A program made the position numbers and the translations under genes. Positions 7,842 to 16,564 of a stretch of DNA of 64,000 nucleotides are shown here, in pieces. Source of the DNA: Stenotrophomonas daejeonensis (lineage in GTDB: Bacteria; Pseudomonadota; Gammaproteobacteria; Xanthomonadales; Xanthomonadaceae); NCBI RefSeq assembly GCF_001431505.1, contig NZ_LDJP01000022.1, forward strand, positions 25,297 through 89,296, given 5' to 3'. Under the pieces are notes generated by a model, which did not search any database, was not told where the DNA came from, and saw nothing but the letters and a program-made list of their open reading frames with translations. The stretch's first letter is position 1. Every line of letters starts with the position of its first letter.

Positions 7842-10205
7842 TCATTTCAGGTTTTCCTCGAACAGCCTGAGGATGCGCTTGTACTCGTCCAGCCAGGAGT
7901 CGGCGCGGGTGAAGCCGTGGCGTTCCAGCGGGTACGGCGCGATCGACCAGTTGTCCTTGTGCAGTTCGATCAGGCGCTGGGTCATGTTGACCGAGTCCTG
8001 GAAGAACACGTTGTCGTCGATCATGCCGTGGGCGATCAGCAGGTGGTCCTGCAGGCCGTCGGCATACTCGATCGGCGAGGACACGCGGTACGCCTCCGGG
8101 TCGATGTCCGGGGTGTTGAGGATGTTGCTGGTGTAGCCGTGGTTGTACTGGTGCCAGTCGCCGACCGGGCGCAGCGCGGCGCCGGCCTTGAACGTGCCCG
8201 GCGCGCGGTACAGCGCCATGAAGGTCATGAAGCCGCCGTAGGAGCCGCCGTAGATGCCGGCGTGGTCGCGGTCGCCCTGCTGCTCGCGCACCAGCCAGTC
8301 CAGCCCGTCCTGGTAGTCCTCCAGTTCCGGGTGGCCCATGTTGCGGTAGATGGCGGTGCGCCAGTCGCGGCCGTAGCCCTCGCTGCCGCGGTAGTCCATG
8401 TCCAGCACGATGTAGCCCTGCTGCACCAGCAGGTTGTGGAACATCTGCTCGCGGAAGTAGGTGGGGTAGCGCTGGTGCACGTTCTGCAGGTAACCGGCGC
8501 CGTGCACGAACATCACGATCGGGTATTTCTTCCCCGGTTCCTTGTGCTCGGGGCCGTAGTACTTGGCCCAGACGTGGCCCGCGCCATGTTGCGACGGCAC
8601 CGCCACCAGCTGCGGCTGGACCCATTGGCGCGCCTTGAATCCGGCGCTGCGGGTGTCGGTGAGCACGCGCGCGCTGCCGCCGGTGGCCGGCACCACCGCC
8701 AGCTGCGGCGGCAGGTAGGCGCCCGAATAGCGCACCAACAGCTGGCTGCCGTCGGGCGAGAGCGAGAAATCCTCGACGCCGTTCAGGTCGGTCAGCTCGC
8801 GCACCTGGCCGCTGGCGGCATCGACGCTGCACACCTCGTAGTCGTGCGGGGCCTGCTGGTTGCACAGGAAGAAGAAGCCCTTGCCGTCGGCCGACAATTC
8901 CGGCGCGGAGGTTTCCCACTGGCCGCCGGTCAATGCGCGCGGCTTGCCGCTGCCCGATTGCGTGTACAGGTGCGACCAGCCGCTTTCCTCGGACAGCAGC
9001 CACAGGGTGCGGCCGTCGTCCATCCAGCCGAAGTCGTTGAAGCTCCAGTTGATCCAGCCCGGGTCGGTGAGCCGGTGGCGGTTCTGCAGCCGGCCGCCGG
9101 CATCGACGCCGACGATCCAGCGGTCCTTGTTGTCGTTGGCGCGCAGCATCACCGCGGCCTGGCTGCCGTCGGCGTTCCACTGGATGCCGCCGCCCATGAA
9201 GTCGCCCATCACCTGCACGCCGCGGTTGCCCTTCAGCGGTTCCTTGCCGGCGGCCTTGCGCAGCGCGGCCAGCGGGTCGGTGGCGATGCCGGGCAGGGCG
9301 TCCAGCGCCAGCGGTTTGACCTCGCCCGTCGCGGCGTCGACCAGCCACAGCGCATGCGGCGCGAAGCCGTTGCGGCCGACCCGCTCGCGGGTGTCCTCGC
9401 TTTCCTCGTAGCCGGATTCGGTGACGTACAGCGGCATCTTGCCGCCGCGGCCCTCGTCGAAGCCCTTGGGCTTGGTCACCACGATCAGGTGGGTGGCGTC
9501 GGGCGAGAGCGCGCTGTCCACGATCTCCACGTCGGCGCCAAGGTAGACCGGGCCCGGCGCGCGGGTCGGGTCGCTCTGGCGCCAGCGCTCGCCCTGCTCG
9601 CGCAGGGCCTCGCGCTGGGCGCGGTCGCGGCGCAGGGTTTCCAGCGCGTGCAGCTGCTGGTCGCGCAGCACGTCGGCCTTGGGCGCGTCGGCGGGGTTCT
9701 TTTCGGCCTTGAGCTGGGCGACCAGCGCGGTCGCGCCGCTGCCGGCGTCCCCGTGGTACCAGTCGTTGCCGACGTTCCACAGCACGCCGCCGTCGTTGGC
9801 GAACGCCACGTTTGATGCGCTCTCGTTGCCGCGGGTGAGCTGGGTCAGCGCGCCGCTGCGCAGGTCGCGCACGAACACGTCGCCGTTGCGCACGAAGGCC
9901 ATGCGCTGGCGCTGGCGGTCGTAGGCGCGGTTGGCCGCGTCGAGGGTGCCGCGCTGGTCGTCGGCGACCTGCTGCGCCGCGCCGCCGGCCACCGGCTGGC
10001 GGAAGGTATCGCGCACCGGGCTGCCCTGGCGCTTGAGCGTGTACTCGACCTGCTGGCCGTTCCACGACCACCATGCCGATTCCACCGGCGGCCCGATCCA
10101 GTCCGGGTCGGCCATCGCCTGTTCGATGGTGATCGGCGTGGGCGCGGCGTGGGCGCCACCGACGGCGGCCAACAGCAGCAGGGACAGGGGCAGGAATCTG
10201 GGCAT
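7842..10205 (-). CDS. Secreted S9 family prolyl oligopeptidase-like peptidase
   Basis: 787 aa. Start MPRFLPLSLLLLAAVGGAHA is a cleavable signal peptide, so I place the start at 10205 rather than at the in-frame start at 10277. An N-terminal beta-propeller (about 50-520) is followed by an alpha/beta-hydrolase domain. Catalytic residues are visible: Ser655 in GGSYGGFM, Asp730/731 in HGMIDDNVFF, and His763 in ERHGFT. This is the dipeptidyl-peptidase IV-like layout, cutting short peptides in the periplasm or outside the cell. It is transcribed divergently from the pigment cluster. Confidence 0.93.
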   Translation of the reverse strand: MPRFLPLSLLLLAAVGGAHAAPTPITIEQAMADPDWIGPPVESAWWSWNGQQVEYTLKRQGSPVRDTFRQPVAGGAAQQVADDQRGTLDAANRAYDRQRQRMAFVRNGDVFVRDLRSGALTQLTRGNESASNVAFANDGGVLWNVGNDWYHGDAGSGATALVAQLKAEKNPADAPKADVLRDQQLHALETLRRDRAQREALREQGERWRQSDPTRAPGPVYLGADVEIVDSALSPDATHLIVVTKPKGFDEGRGGKMPLYVTESGYEESEDTRERVGRNGFAPHALWLVDAATGEVKPLALDALPGIATDPLAALRKAAGKEPLKGNRGVQVMGDFMGGGIQWNADGSQAAVMLRANDNKDRWIVGVDAGGRLQNRHRLTDPGWINWSFNDFGWMDDGRTLWLLSEESGWSHLYTQSGSGKPRALTGGQWETSAPELSADGKGFFFLCNQQAPHDYEVCSVDAASGQVRELTDLNGVEDFSLSPDGSQLLVRYSGAYLPPQLAVVPATGGSARVLTDTRSAGFKARQWVQPQLVAVPSQHGAGHVWAKYYGPEHKEPGKKYPIVMFVHGAGYLQNVHQRYPTYFREQMFHNLLVQQGYIVLDMDYRGSEGYGRDWRTAIYRNMGHPELEDYQDGLDWLVREQQGDRDHAGIYGGSYGGFMTFMALYRAPGTFKAGAALRPVGDWHQYNHGYTSNILNTPDIDPEAYRVSSPIEYADGLQDHLLIAHGMIDDNVFFQDSVNMTQRLIELHKDNWSIAPYPLERHGFTRADSWLDEYKRILRLFEENLK

Positions 10206-10436
10206 CGTGGGCACCGGTGGAAGAAAACCGGCAAAGCCTAGCAGCCGGGCAGGCGCGGGGGCTGGGCCAGTGGTCATGGATGGGCGCGCACCACTTCAAG
10301 CGGGTGGCGTCTCGAGTCCCCTTGCGTCGCCGCCCGCAGAGACATGGATGGTGCGAATGCACGCGCGCCCCGCATTATGCTGGGCGCCGGCCGCGCCTTG
10401 GTTCCGCGGCCCTCGTCTTCCCAAGGTTTGTCTCGC

Positions 10437-11779
10437 GTGCCCGTCGCCGATCCGTCTTCCCCGTCCCGCCATCCCCTCGCCGTTGGTGAACCCGCACGAC
10501 TGCTGGCGATTGCCGGCGGCGAGCGGATCGACCTGTCCATGTTCTTCGAGCATGTGCGCGGGGTGGCGGCGTTGCTGCCGCCGGGCCGGCATGCGGTCAA
10601 TCTGTGCGAGGACCGCTACCGCTTCCTGGTCGGCTTCTGCGCGATCGCCCTGCGCGGGCAGGTGAACCTGTTGCCGCCCTCGCGCGCGCCGGCGGTGGTG
10701 GCCGAGGTGCAGCGCCGCCACGAGCGGACCTGGTGCCTGGGCGACCGCGCGCCCGACCCGCTGCCGGCCGACTGGTTCGTGCTGCCGGCGGAGCTGCCGC
10801 GGTTGCCGGGTGAAACCCCGATGCTCGACGCGGCGCAGCTGGTCGCCATCGGTTTCACCTCCGGCAGCACCGGCGCACCCACCGCCAACCCGAAGCACTG
10901 GGGCGCGTTCGCGACCAGTACCTTGCAGAACCTGCAGGCGTTGGCCGACCTGTGGGAGGGCATGCCGACGGTGATCGCCACGGTGCCGCCGCAGCACATG
11001 TACGGCATGGAAATGTCGGTGCTGCTGCCGCTGCTGGCCCCGGCCGCGCTGCATGCCGGCCGGCCGTTCTTCCCGCAGGACGTGGCGCAGGCGCTGGCCG
11101 AGGCGACCGCGCCGCGGCTGCTGGTCACCACGCCGGTGCACCTGAAGGCGCTGGTGGAATCGGGCGTGGCATTGCCGCCGCTGGCCGGCATCGTCACCGC
11201 CACCGCCCCCCTGCCGCAGGCGCTGGCCGAAGCGGCCGAACGGCGTTTCGCCACGCAGGTGCGCGAGGTGTTCGGGTCCACCGAAACCTGCATCTTCGCC
11301 CGTCGCCGCACCGCCCGCGAGCAGGCCTGGACGTTGTTGCCGGGCGTGCGCCTGGAGCCGCAGGAGGAAGGCACGCTGGTGCATGCACCGCACCTGCCGG
11401 AGGCGGTGGCGCTGGCCGATCTGGTCGAGCTGCTGCCGGAAGACCGCTTCCTGTTGCGCGGCCGCCGCGCCGACCTGCTGGAGATCGCCGGCAAGCGTGC
11501 CTCGCTGGGTGACCTGACCCGGCGCCTGCAGGCGGTGCACGGCGTGCGCGATGCGGTGGTGGTGCAGTTGGACCCGGAGCCGGGCCAGACGGTGGGCCGC
11601 ATCGCGGCATTGGTGGTTGCGCCGGGGTGCGGGGAGGCGGAGATCCTGCACGAATTGCGTGCCGGCATGGACCCGGTGTTCCTGCCGCGGCCGCTGCGCA
11701 AGGTGGAGGCTTTGCCGCGCAATGAGACGGGGAAGTTGCCGAGGGATGCGGTACTGGCGTTGTTGCGGGGCGGGGAATA

Positions 11780-11780
<1 letters not shown>
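10437..11780 (+). CDS. xanA2: AMP-binding aryl-acid:ACP ligase of the pigment cluster
   Basis: 447 aa from the GTG at 10437; the frame is also open from an ATG at 10344, but those 31 codons have poor codon bias. The adenylation core TSGSTGAPTANPK and the motif VFGSTETCIFARR are present, and the C-terminal PRNETGKLPRD carries the usual catalytic Lys loop. Known: in Xanthomonas, XanA2 activates 3-hydroxybenzoate and loads it on the carrier protein XanC. Its place here beside xanB2 and an ACP gene supports the same role. The symbol is given by family and context. Confidence 0.85.
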
Positions 11781-12433
<653 letters not shown>

Positions 12434-12434
12434 G

Positions 12435-13445
12435 TCAGGCGCCATGCACCCCGTCGATCTCCACCCGCAGATCGCGCCGGCACACCGCCGCATGCAGCAC
12501 GATGTATGCCACCTCCGGCGGCAGATGCCGCGACAACGCCTGCCGCACCAGCGGAATCTCGGCCGCGTCGCGCACATAGACCTTCAACCGGCTGCCGGCG
12601 CCGAAACGCGCCGGCAACGCCGGCAGGCGCGCACGCGCCGTACCCACCAGCGCATCGAGGTTGGCGAAGGTTTCCTCCAGCTGGCGCAGCGTGTCCTCGC
12701 CATGCAGGGTGGCGTGCCCGACCACGCTGGCGGTGCCCGACAGCAGCAGCGGCAACGTGCTGCCCGGTGCGGCGAGCATGGCGCGGGCGAAGCTCGGCGA
12801 CTGCGGCCCGTACTGGCGGGGATAGCGCCAGGCGCTGACCTGGCGGGGATTCTCCAGCGGCGTGCCCGGCGCGCGGGCGGCCAGCCAATAGACCTGCAGC
12901 ACGCGCACGCCGTCCAGGCGGCCGATGGCGGTGGCGGCCGGCAGGGTGCCCGGATCGACATCCCCCAGCCCGCGCGCGCGGCCGATGCAGAACTGGCGGT
13001 AACGCTCGTCGTCGCCTTCGCCTTCGATGATCGCGTCCAGGTAGTTCCAGATCCGCAGCAGATGCGGATAGCCGTGCCGGGGCAGCGCCGACAGCAACTG
13101 TGCGTAAGAATGCTCGGCGGCCCCGGCGATACCGCCGTGGCGGGCTTCGTCGATCTGCAGGGCGCCGAACATCAGCGCGCCGTCGCTGGCCCAGGCCAGG
13201 CCGTCGGCGTCGCGGCCGCACTGCACGGCGCCGGTGCTGCGCCAGACTTCCAGTTGCGGTTCCCCATCGGGCTGCAGGCCTACCTGCAGGTAGCGGGGGT
13301 CGTCGCTGGGCGGTGCCGCATCGCCGGCGCGGAAGCCGAACACCGCCAGTACATGCGGATCGGCCAGCAACGCCGGCAGCCGGGCCGGGTCGGCGTAGTC
13401 CACCTCCAGCCCGGTACCGGGCCGGACGCCGGGAACGGCGCTCAT
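12435..13445 (-). CDS. xanB2: Chorismatase, 3-/4-hydroxybenzoate-forming (XanB2 type)
   Basis: 336 aa from MSAVPGVRPG. It belongs to the chorismatase (FkbO/Hyg5/XanB2) family, earlier called pteridine-dependent deoxygenase-like. Signatures are HLLRIWNYLDAI, RYRQFCIGRARGLG, NPRQVSAWRYPRQYGP and SGTASVVGHATLH. Known: XanB2 turns chorismate into 3- and 4-hydroxybenzoate, which feed xanthomonadin and ubiquinone. The start at 13445 follows GAGGG; the frame is open to an ATG at 13559, which would add 38 residues of weaker bias. It is divergent from the ACP operon. Confidence 0.88.
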   Translation of the reverse strand: MSAVPGVRPGTGLEVDYADPARLPALLADPHVLAVFGFRAGDAAPPSDDPRYLQVGLQPDGEPQLEVWRSTGAVQCGRDADGLAWASDGALMFGALQIDEARHGGIAGAAEHSYAQLLSALPRHGYPHLLRIWNYLDAIIEGEGDDERYRQFCIGRARGLGDVDPGTLPAATAIGRLDGVRVLQVYWLAARAPGTPLENPRQVSAWRYPRQYGPQSPSFARAMLAAPGSTLPLLLSGTASVVGHATLHGEDTLRQLEETFANLDALVGTARARLPALPARFGAGSRLKVYVRDAAEIPLVRQALSRHLPPEVAYIVLHAAVCRRDLRVEIDGVHGA

Positions 13446-13644
13446 CGCAGGCCCTCGCGATGGCAGCGGCCGGCTGGGTCGAAAGGCGGGGGCAGGGGCG
13501 AAGATGCGGGAAACCGGGACGTCATTGTGCGGGCGGATCGGGTGCTGCAGATGCGCCATGATACTGCGCAGCCCACGCGTGCCGCGGTTGCGCTGGCGGC
13601 GGCGATACCGGATCGTTGCGCATCATCTCTTCGTGGAAGTGGCA

Positions 13645-13914
13645 ATGTCGCAACAAACCGAGGCCGAGCGCGAGCTGGCCGAACTGCTGGTCGAGAGCCT
13701 GAACCTGGAAGACGTGGACCCGGCGGCGATCGACCCGGAAGCCGCGCTGTTCAACGACGGCCTGGGCCTGGATTCGATCGATGCGCTGGAACTGGCCCTG
13801 GCCATCGGCAAGCGCTACGGCTTCCAGCTGCGCTCGGACAACGACGACAACCGCCGCATCTTCGCCTCGCTGCGCGCGCTGTCGGCGCACGTGCAGGCCA
13901 ACCGCACGAACTGA
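13645..13914 (+). CDS. xanC: Acyl carrier protein of the pigment cluster
   Basis: 89 aa, acidic. GLDSIDALELALAI is the carrier-protein site; the Ser would carry the 4'-phosphopantetheine arm. GGAAG just before the ATG at 13645 supports this start over longer in-frame ones. As the first gene of the eight-gene operon it probably holds the aryl starter and growing polyene chain. The closest known counterpart is XanC of Xanthomonas. The codon for the stop is followed at once by the next gene (ATG at 13920). Confidence 0.9.
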   Translation: MSQQTEAERELAELLVESLNLEDVDPAAIDPEAALFNDGLGLDSIDALELALAIGKRYGFQLRSDNDDNRRIFASLRALSAHVQANRTN

Positions 13915-13919
13915 CGGCG

Positions 13920-14630
13920 ATGGACGGCACCGGCCACGGGCCGGCGGTGGGTGTGCTGCGGGTGGTCCTGTTGCTGGCCTACCCGGTGCTCTCGCATCTG
14001 GCCAGCCAGCGCGGCGAGGGCCTCTGGGCCGCGCTGGCACTGTTCGGACTGGTGTTTCTGTGTCTGCTTGGCGCACTGGCGCGGCGCCGCGCATGGGCCT
14101 GGGGCGCGCTGCCGGCGGCGGCGTTGCTGCTGGCCTGGCTGGGGCGCTCGCCGTGGGCGTGGGTGCTGCTGCAGGCGCCGCCGGTGGTGTTCCCGTTGCT
14201 GGTGGCATGGGGTTTCGCGCGTTCGCTGTTGCCGGGCCGCGTCCCGCTGGTCGCGCGCATCGTGCATGCACTGCACGCGCGCGCCGGCGTGCCGGTCGAG
14301 GCGGCGCTGGAACGCTATGCCCGGCGCCTGACCGCCGCCTGGGCACTGCTGCTGGCGTTGCTGGCGGCGATCAACCTGGCGCTGGCGCTGAGCGTCGTGC
14401 CCGACGGCCTGCTGGCCGCGTTCGGGTGGACGCCGTGGTGGCCGTTGGATCACGCACGGTGGTCCTGGTGCACGAACGTGGCGGACTGGGGCCTGATCGG
14501 CGGTTTCTTCGTGGCCGAGTACGCGCTGCGCTGCCGCCTGTTCCCGCAGCGGCCGTACCGCCGGGCCGGGCAGTTCGTGCGCGAGATGGGCAGGCTCGGC
14601 CCGGCGTTCTGGCGCGACCTGCTGCGTTGA
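13920..14630 (+). CDS. COG4648-type membrane protein of pigment cluster
   Basis: 236 aa with about six hydrophobic segments, for example VGVLRVVLLLAYPVLSHLA near residues 10-28, a pair at 37-70, one at 80-98, one around 138-165, and the C-terminal ADWGLIGGFFVAEYALR. The ending PYRRAGQFVREMGRLGPAFW is typical of the COG4648 membrane proteins that occur in aryl-polyene clusters. The exact role is unknown; lipid attachment or membrane scaffolding is possible. The ATG at 13920 is five bases after the ACP stop, so translation is probably coupled. Confidence 0.78.
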   Translation: MDGTGHGPAVGVLRVVLLLAYPVLSHLASQRGEGLWAALALFGLVFLCLLGALARRRAWAWGALPAAALLLAWLGRSPWAWVLLQAPPVVFPLLVAWGFARSLLPGRVPLVARIVHALHARAGVPVEAALERYARRLTAAWALLLALLAAINLALALSVVPDGLLAAFGWTPWWPLDHARWSWCTNVADWGLIGGFFVAEYALRCRLFPQRPYRRAGQFVREMGRLGPAFWRDLLR

Positions 14631-14680
14631 AGTCGCAGGCCGCGGGTATCCTCTGGCCTGCGCCCGCCCTCCGCCACGCC

Positions 14681-14974
14681 ATGCACTTCACTATTGCCCA
14701 CGACCACCCCTGCCTGCCCGGCCATTTCCCGGGGCGGCCGCTGGTGCCGGGCGTGGTACTGCTGGAACAGGTGCTGCTCGCCGTCGAGGCGCAGGCCGGT
14801 GTGCCGCTGGCGGCCCTGCGCCTGCCGCAGGTGAAGTTCATGGCGCCGCTGCTGCCCGGGCAGCCGGCCCGGATCGAGCTGGACGGGCAGGCGCCGCGCT
14901 GGAAGTTCCGGGTCTGGCGCGGCGACGTGCTGCTGGCGCGCGGCGAGCTGGCGGCCGGCGACGTGGCGGCATGA
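14681..14974 (+). CDS. Hotdog-fold dehydratase-like protein
   Basis: 97 aa. It resembles FabA/FabZ-like 3-hydroxyacyl-ACP dehydratases: HDHPCLPGHFPGRPLVPGV carries the catalytic His in HFPGRPLVPG and is followed by LLEQVLLAVEAQAG. It is shorter than FabZ and lacks some C-terminal strands, as is common in aryl-polyene clusters. It would help set the double bonds of the polyene, together with the second dehydratase at 18890. The stop overlaps the next start by four bases (ATGA). Confidence 0.8.
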   Translation: MHFTIAHDHPCLPGHFPGRPLVPGVVLLEQVLLAVEAQAGVPLAALRLPQVKFMAPLLPGQPARIELDGQAPRWKFRVWRGDVLLARGELAAGDVAA

Positions 14975-15954
14975 ACGACGCCGACTGGAAGCACCGGCCC
15001 GAGGGTGGCGGCCGCGCCGCGGTGCGCCTGATCGCCGCCATCGCCCGCCACGGCGGCCGCGGCATCGCCCGAGCCTGCCTGTACCCGATCACCGCCTATT
15101 TCCTGCTGGTGCGCGGCAGCGAGCGGCGTGCCTCGCGCGATTACCTGCGCCGCGTGCTGGGGCGCCGCGCCGGCCTGCGGGACGTGGCGCGCCACATCCA
15201 CACCTTCGCCGCGACCATCCTCGACCGGGTGTTCCTGCTCAGCGGGCGCATGGACCTGTTCACCATCCACACCGAGGGCACCGGGCAACTGCTCGATTGC
15301 CTCGACCAGGGCCGTGGCGTGCTGCTGTTCGGCGCGCACCTGGGCAGTTTCGACGCGCTGCGCGCGCTGGGCCGGCAGCGGCCGGACCTGAAGCTGCGGG
15401 TGCTGCTGGACCGCGCCCACAACGCCGCCATCACCGAGTTGCTGGCCGAACTCGACCCCGGCCTGGCCGCGGGCATCATCGACGCCGGGCAGGATGGGCC
15501 GACGGTGGTGCTCGCCATCCGCCAGGCACTGGACGAGGGCGCGATGGTGGCGTTGCTGGTGGATCGCACACGCCCGGGCGAGGCCGCGCTGCCGGCGCCG
15601 CTGCTCGGCGCGCCGGCAGCGTTCCCGGCCGCGCCGTGGCTGATCGCCAGCGTGCTGAAGGCGCCGGTGATGCTGGCGTTCGGCCTGTACCGCGGCGGCA
15701 ACCGCTACGATCTGTTGTTCGAGCCGTTCGCATCGACGGTCGAGGTGCCGCGCGCACAGCGCGCCGAGGCATTGTCGGCGCTGGTTCATCGTTATGCCGG
15801 CAGGCTGGAACAGCACCTGCGAAGCGCCCCCTGGAACTGGTTCAATTTCTATGATTTCTGGCATTCCCAAGCCCTTCCTCCCGTATCGCCGGATGCTGTC
15901 GGCGGCCCTGGCCGCGGGCTGCGGCATCGCCCCGGCGCTGGCCGGCGACGTTGA
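14971..15954 (+). CDS. LpxL/HtrB-like acyltransferase of pigment cluster
   Basis: 327 aa. An N-terminal hydrophobic stretch (ACLYPITAYFLLVRGSERRA) is followed by the acyltransferase core. GVLLFGAHLGSFDALRALG holds the H-x4-D motif of lysophospholipid and lipid A acyltransferases, and VALLVDRTRPGE is also typical. Predicted role: attach the aryl polyene to a glycerolipid at the inner membrane. The family normally ends near WNWFNFYDFW. Here some 30 more residues follow and overlap the signal-peptide region of the next gene by about 100 bases. Confidence 0.85.
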   Translation: MNDADWKHRPEGGGRAAVRLIAAIARHGGRGIARACLYPITAYFLLVRGSERRASRDYLRRVLGRRAGLRDVARHIHTFAATILDRVFLLSGRMDLFTIHTEGTGQLLDCLDQGRGVLLFGAHLGSFDALRALGRQRPDLKLRVLLDRAHNAAITELLAELDPGLAAGIIDAGQDGPTVVLAIRQALDEGAMVALLVDRTRPGEAALPAPLLGAPAAFPAAPWLIASVLKAPVMLAFGLYRGGNRYDLLFEPFASTVEVPRAQRAEALSALVHRYAGRLEQHLRSAPWNWFNFYDFWHSQALPPVSPDAVGGPGRGLRHRPGAGRRR

Positions 15955-16564
15955 TGCGGCGTGGGTCCTGCGCCAGCTGGCGCAGCCGGCCCCGAGCCAG
16001 ACCGGCTTCGTCGAGCTGCGTGGCTCGGCGCTGCTGAAGGAGCCATTGCGGGTGGAGGGCCAATACCGCCGCCCGGACGCCGGCACGCTGGTGCGCGAAG
16101 TGCGCGCGCCCTACGCCGAAACCACCACCATCGCCGATGGCAAGGTCAGCATCGACCGCGCCGGCAAGCCGCCGCGCGTGTTCCCGTTGCAGCGCGTGCC
16201 GGAGCTGTCGGACCTGCAGGCCAGTTTCGGCGCATTGCTGTCCGGCGACCTGGCGGCACTGGAGCGGGATTACCGCCTGCACGCTTCCGGCAGCGCGCAG
16301 CACTGGCAACTGGTGCTCACGCCGAAGGCGCAGGCGCTGGCCGCGCGGGTGCGCGAGGTGACGCTGCGCGGCCGCGCCGGCGAACTGCGCTGCATCGAGA
16401 CGCAACCGGCGCGGGGCGACCTGCAGCGCACCCTGCTCGGCAGCGCGGCCGCTGCCGCCGGCGAAGTACGCCAGGCCGACGCGCTGGCCGCGTTGTGCCG
16501 TGACGGCCGCGATGGCGATGGGCCGGCTCCCGCCGGGCTCGCTCCCGGCAGGAGCGGGCATTGA
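15851..16564 (+). CDS. LolA-like periplasmic carrier of pigment cluster
   Basis: 237 aa from the ATG at 15851; an ATG at 15893 (MLSAALAAGCGIAPALA) is an equally plausible signal-peptide start. The mature part follows the LolA-like pattern: LRGSALLKEPLRVEGQYRRP, then DAGTLVREVRAPYAETTTIADG, and SFGALLSGDLAALERDY. LolA-type proteins carry lipidated cargo across the periplasm; here the likely cargo is the pigment lipid. The last 20 or so codons run into a GC-rich palindrome (GCTCCCGCCGGGC / GCTCCCGGCAGGAGC), so the C-terminal tail is probably not conserved. Confidence 0.82.
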   Translation: MISGIPKPFLPYRRMLSAALAAGCGIAPALAGDVDAAWVLRQLAQPAPSQTGFVELRGSALLKEPLRVEGQYRRPDAGTLVREVRAPYAETTTIADGKVSIDRAGKPPRVFPLQRVPELSDLQASFGALLSGDLAALERDYRLHASGSAQHWQLVLTPKAQALAARVREVTLRGRAGELRCIETQPARGDLQRTLLGSAAAAAGEVRQADALAALCRDGRDGDGPAPAGLAPGRSGH

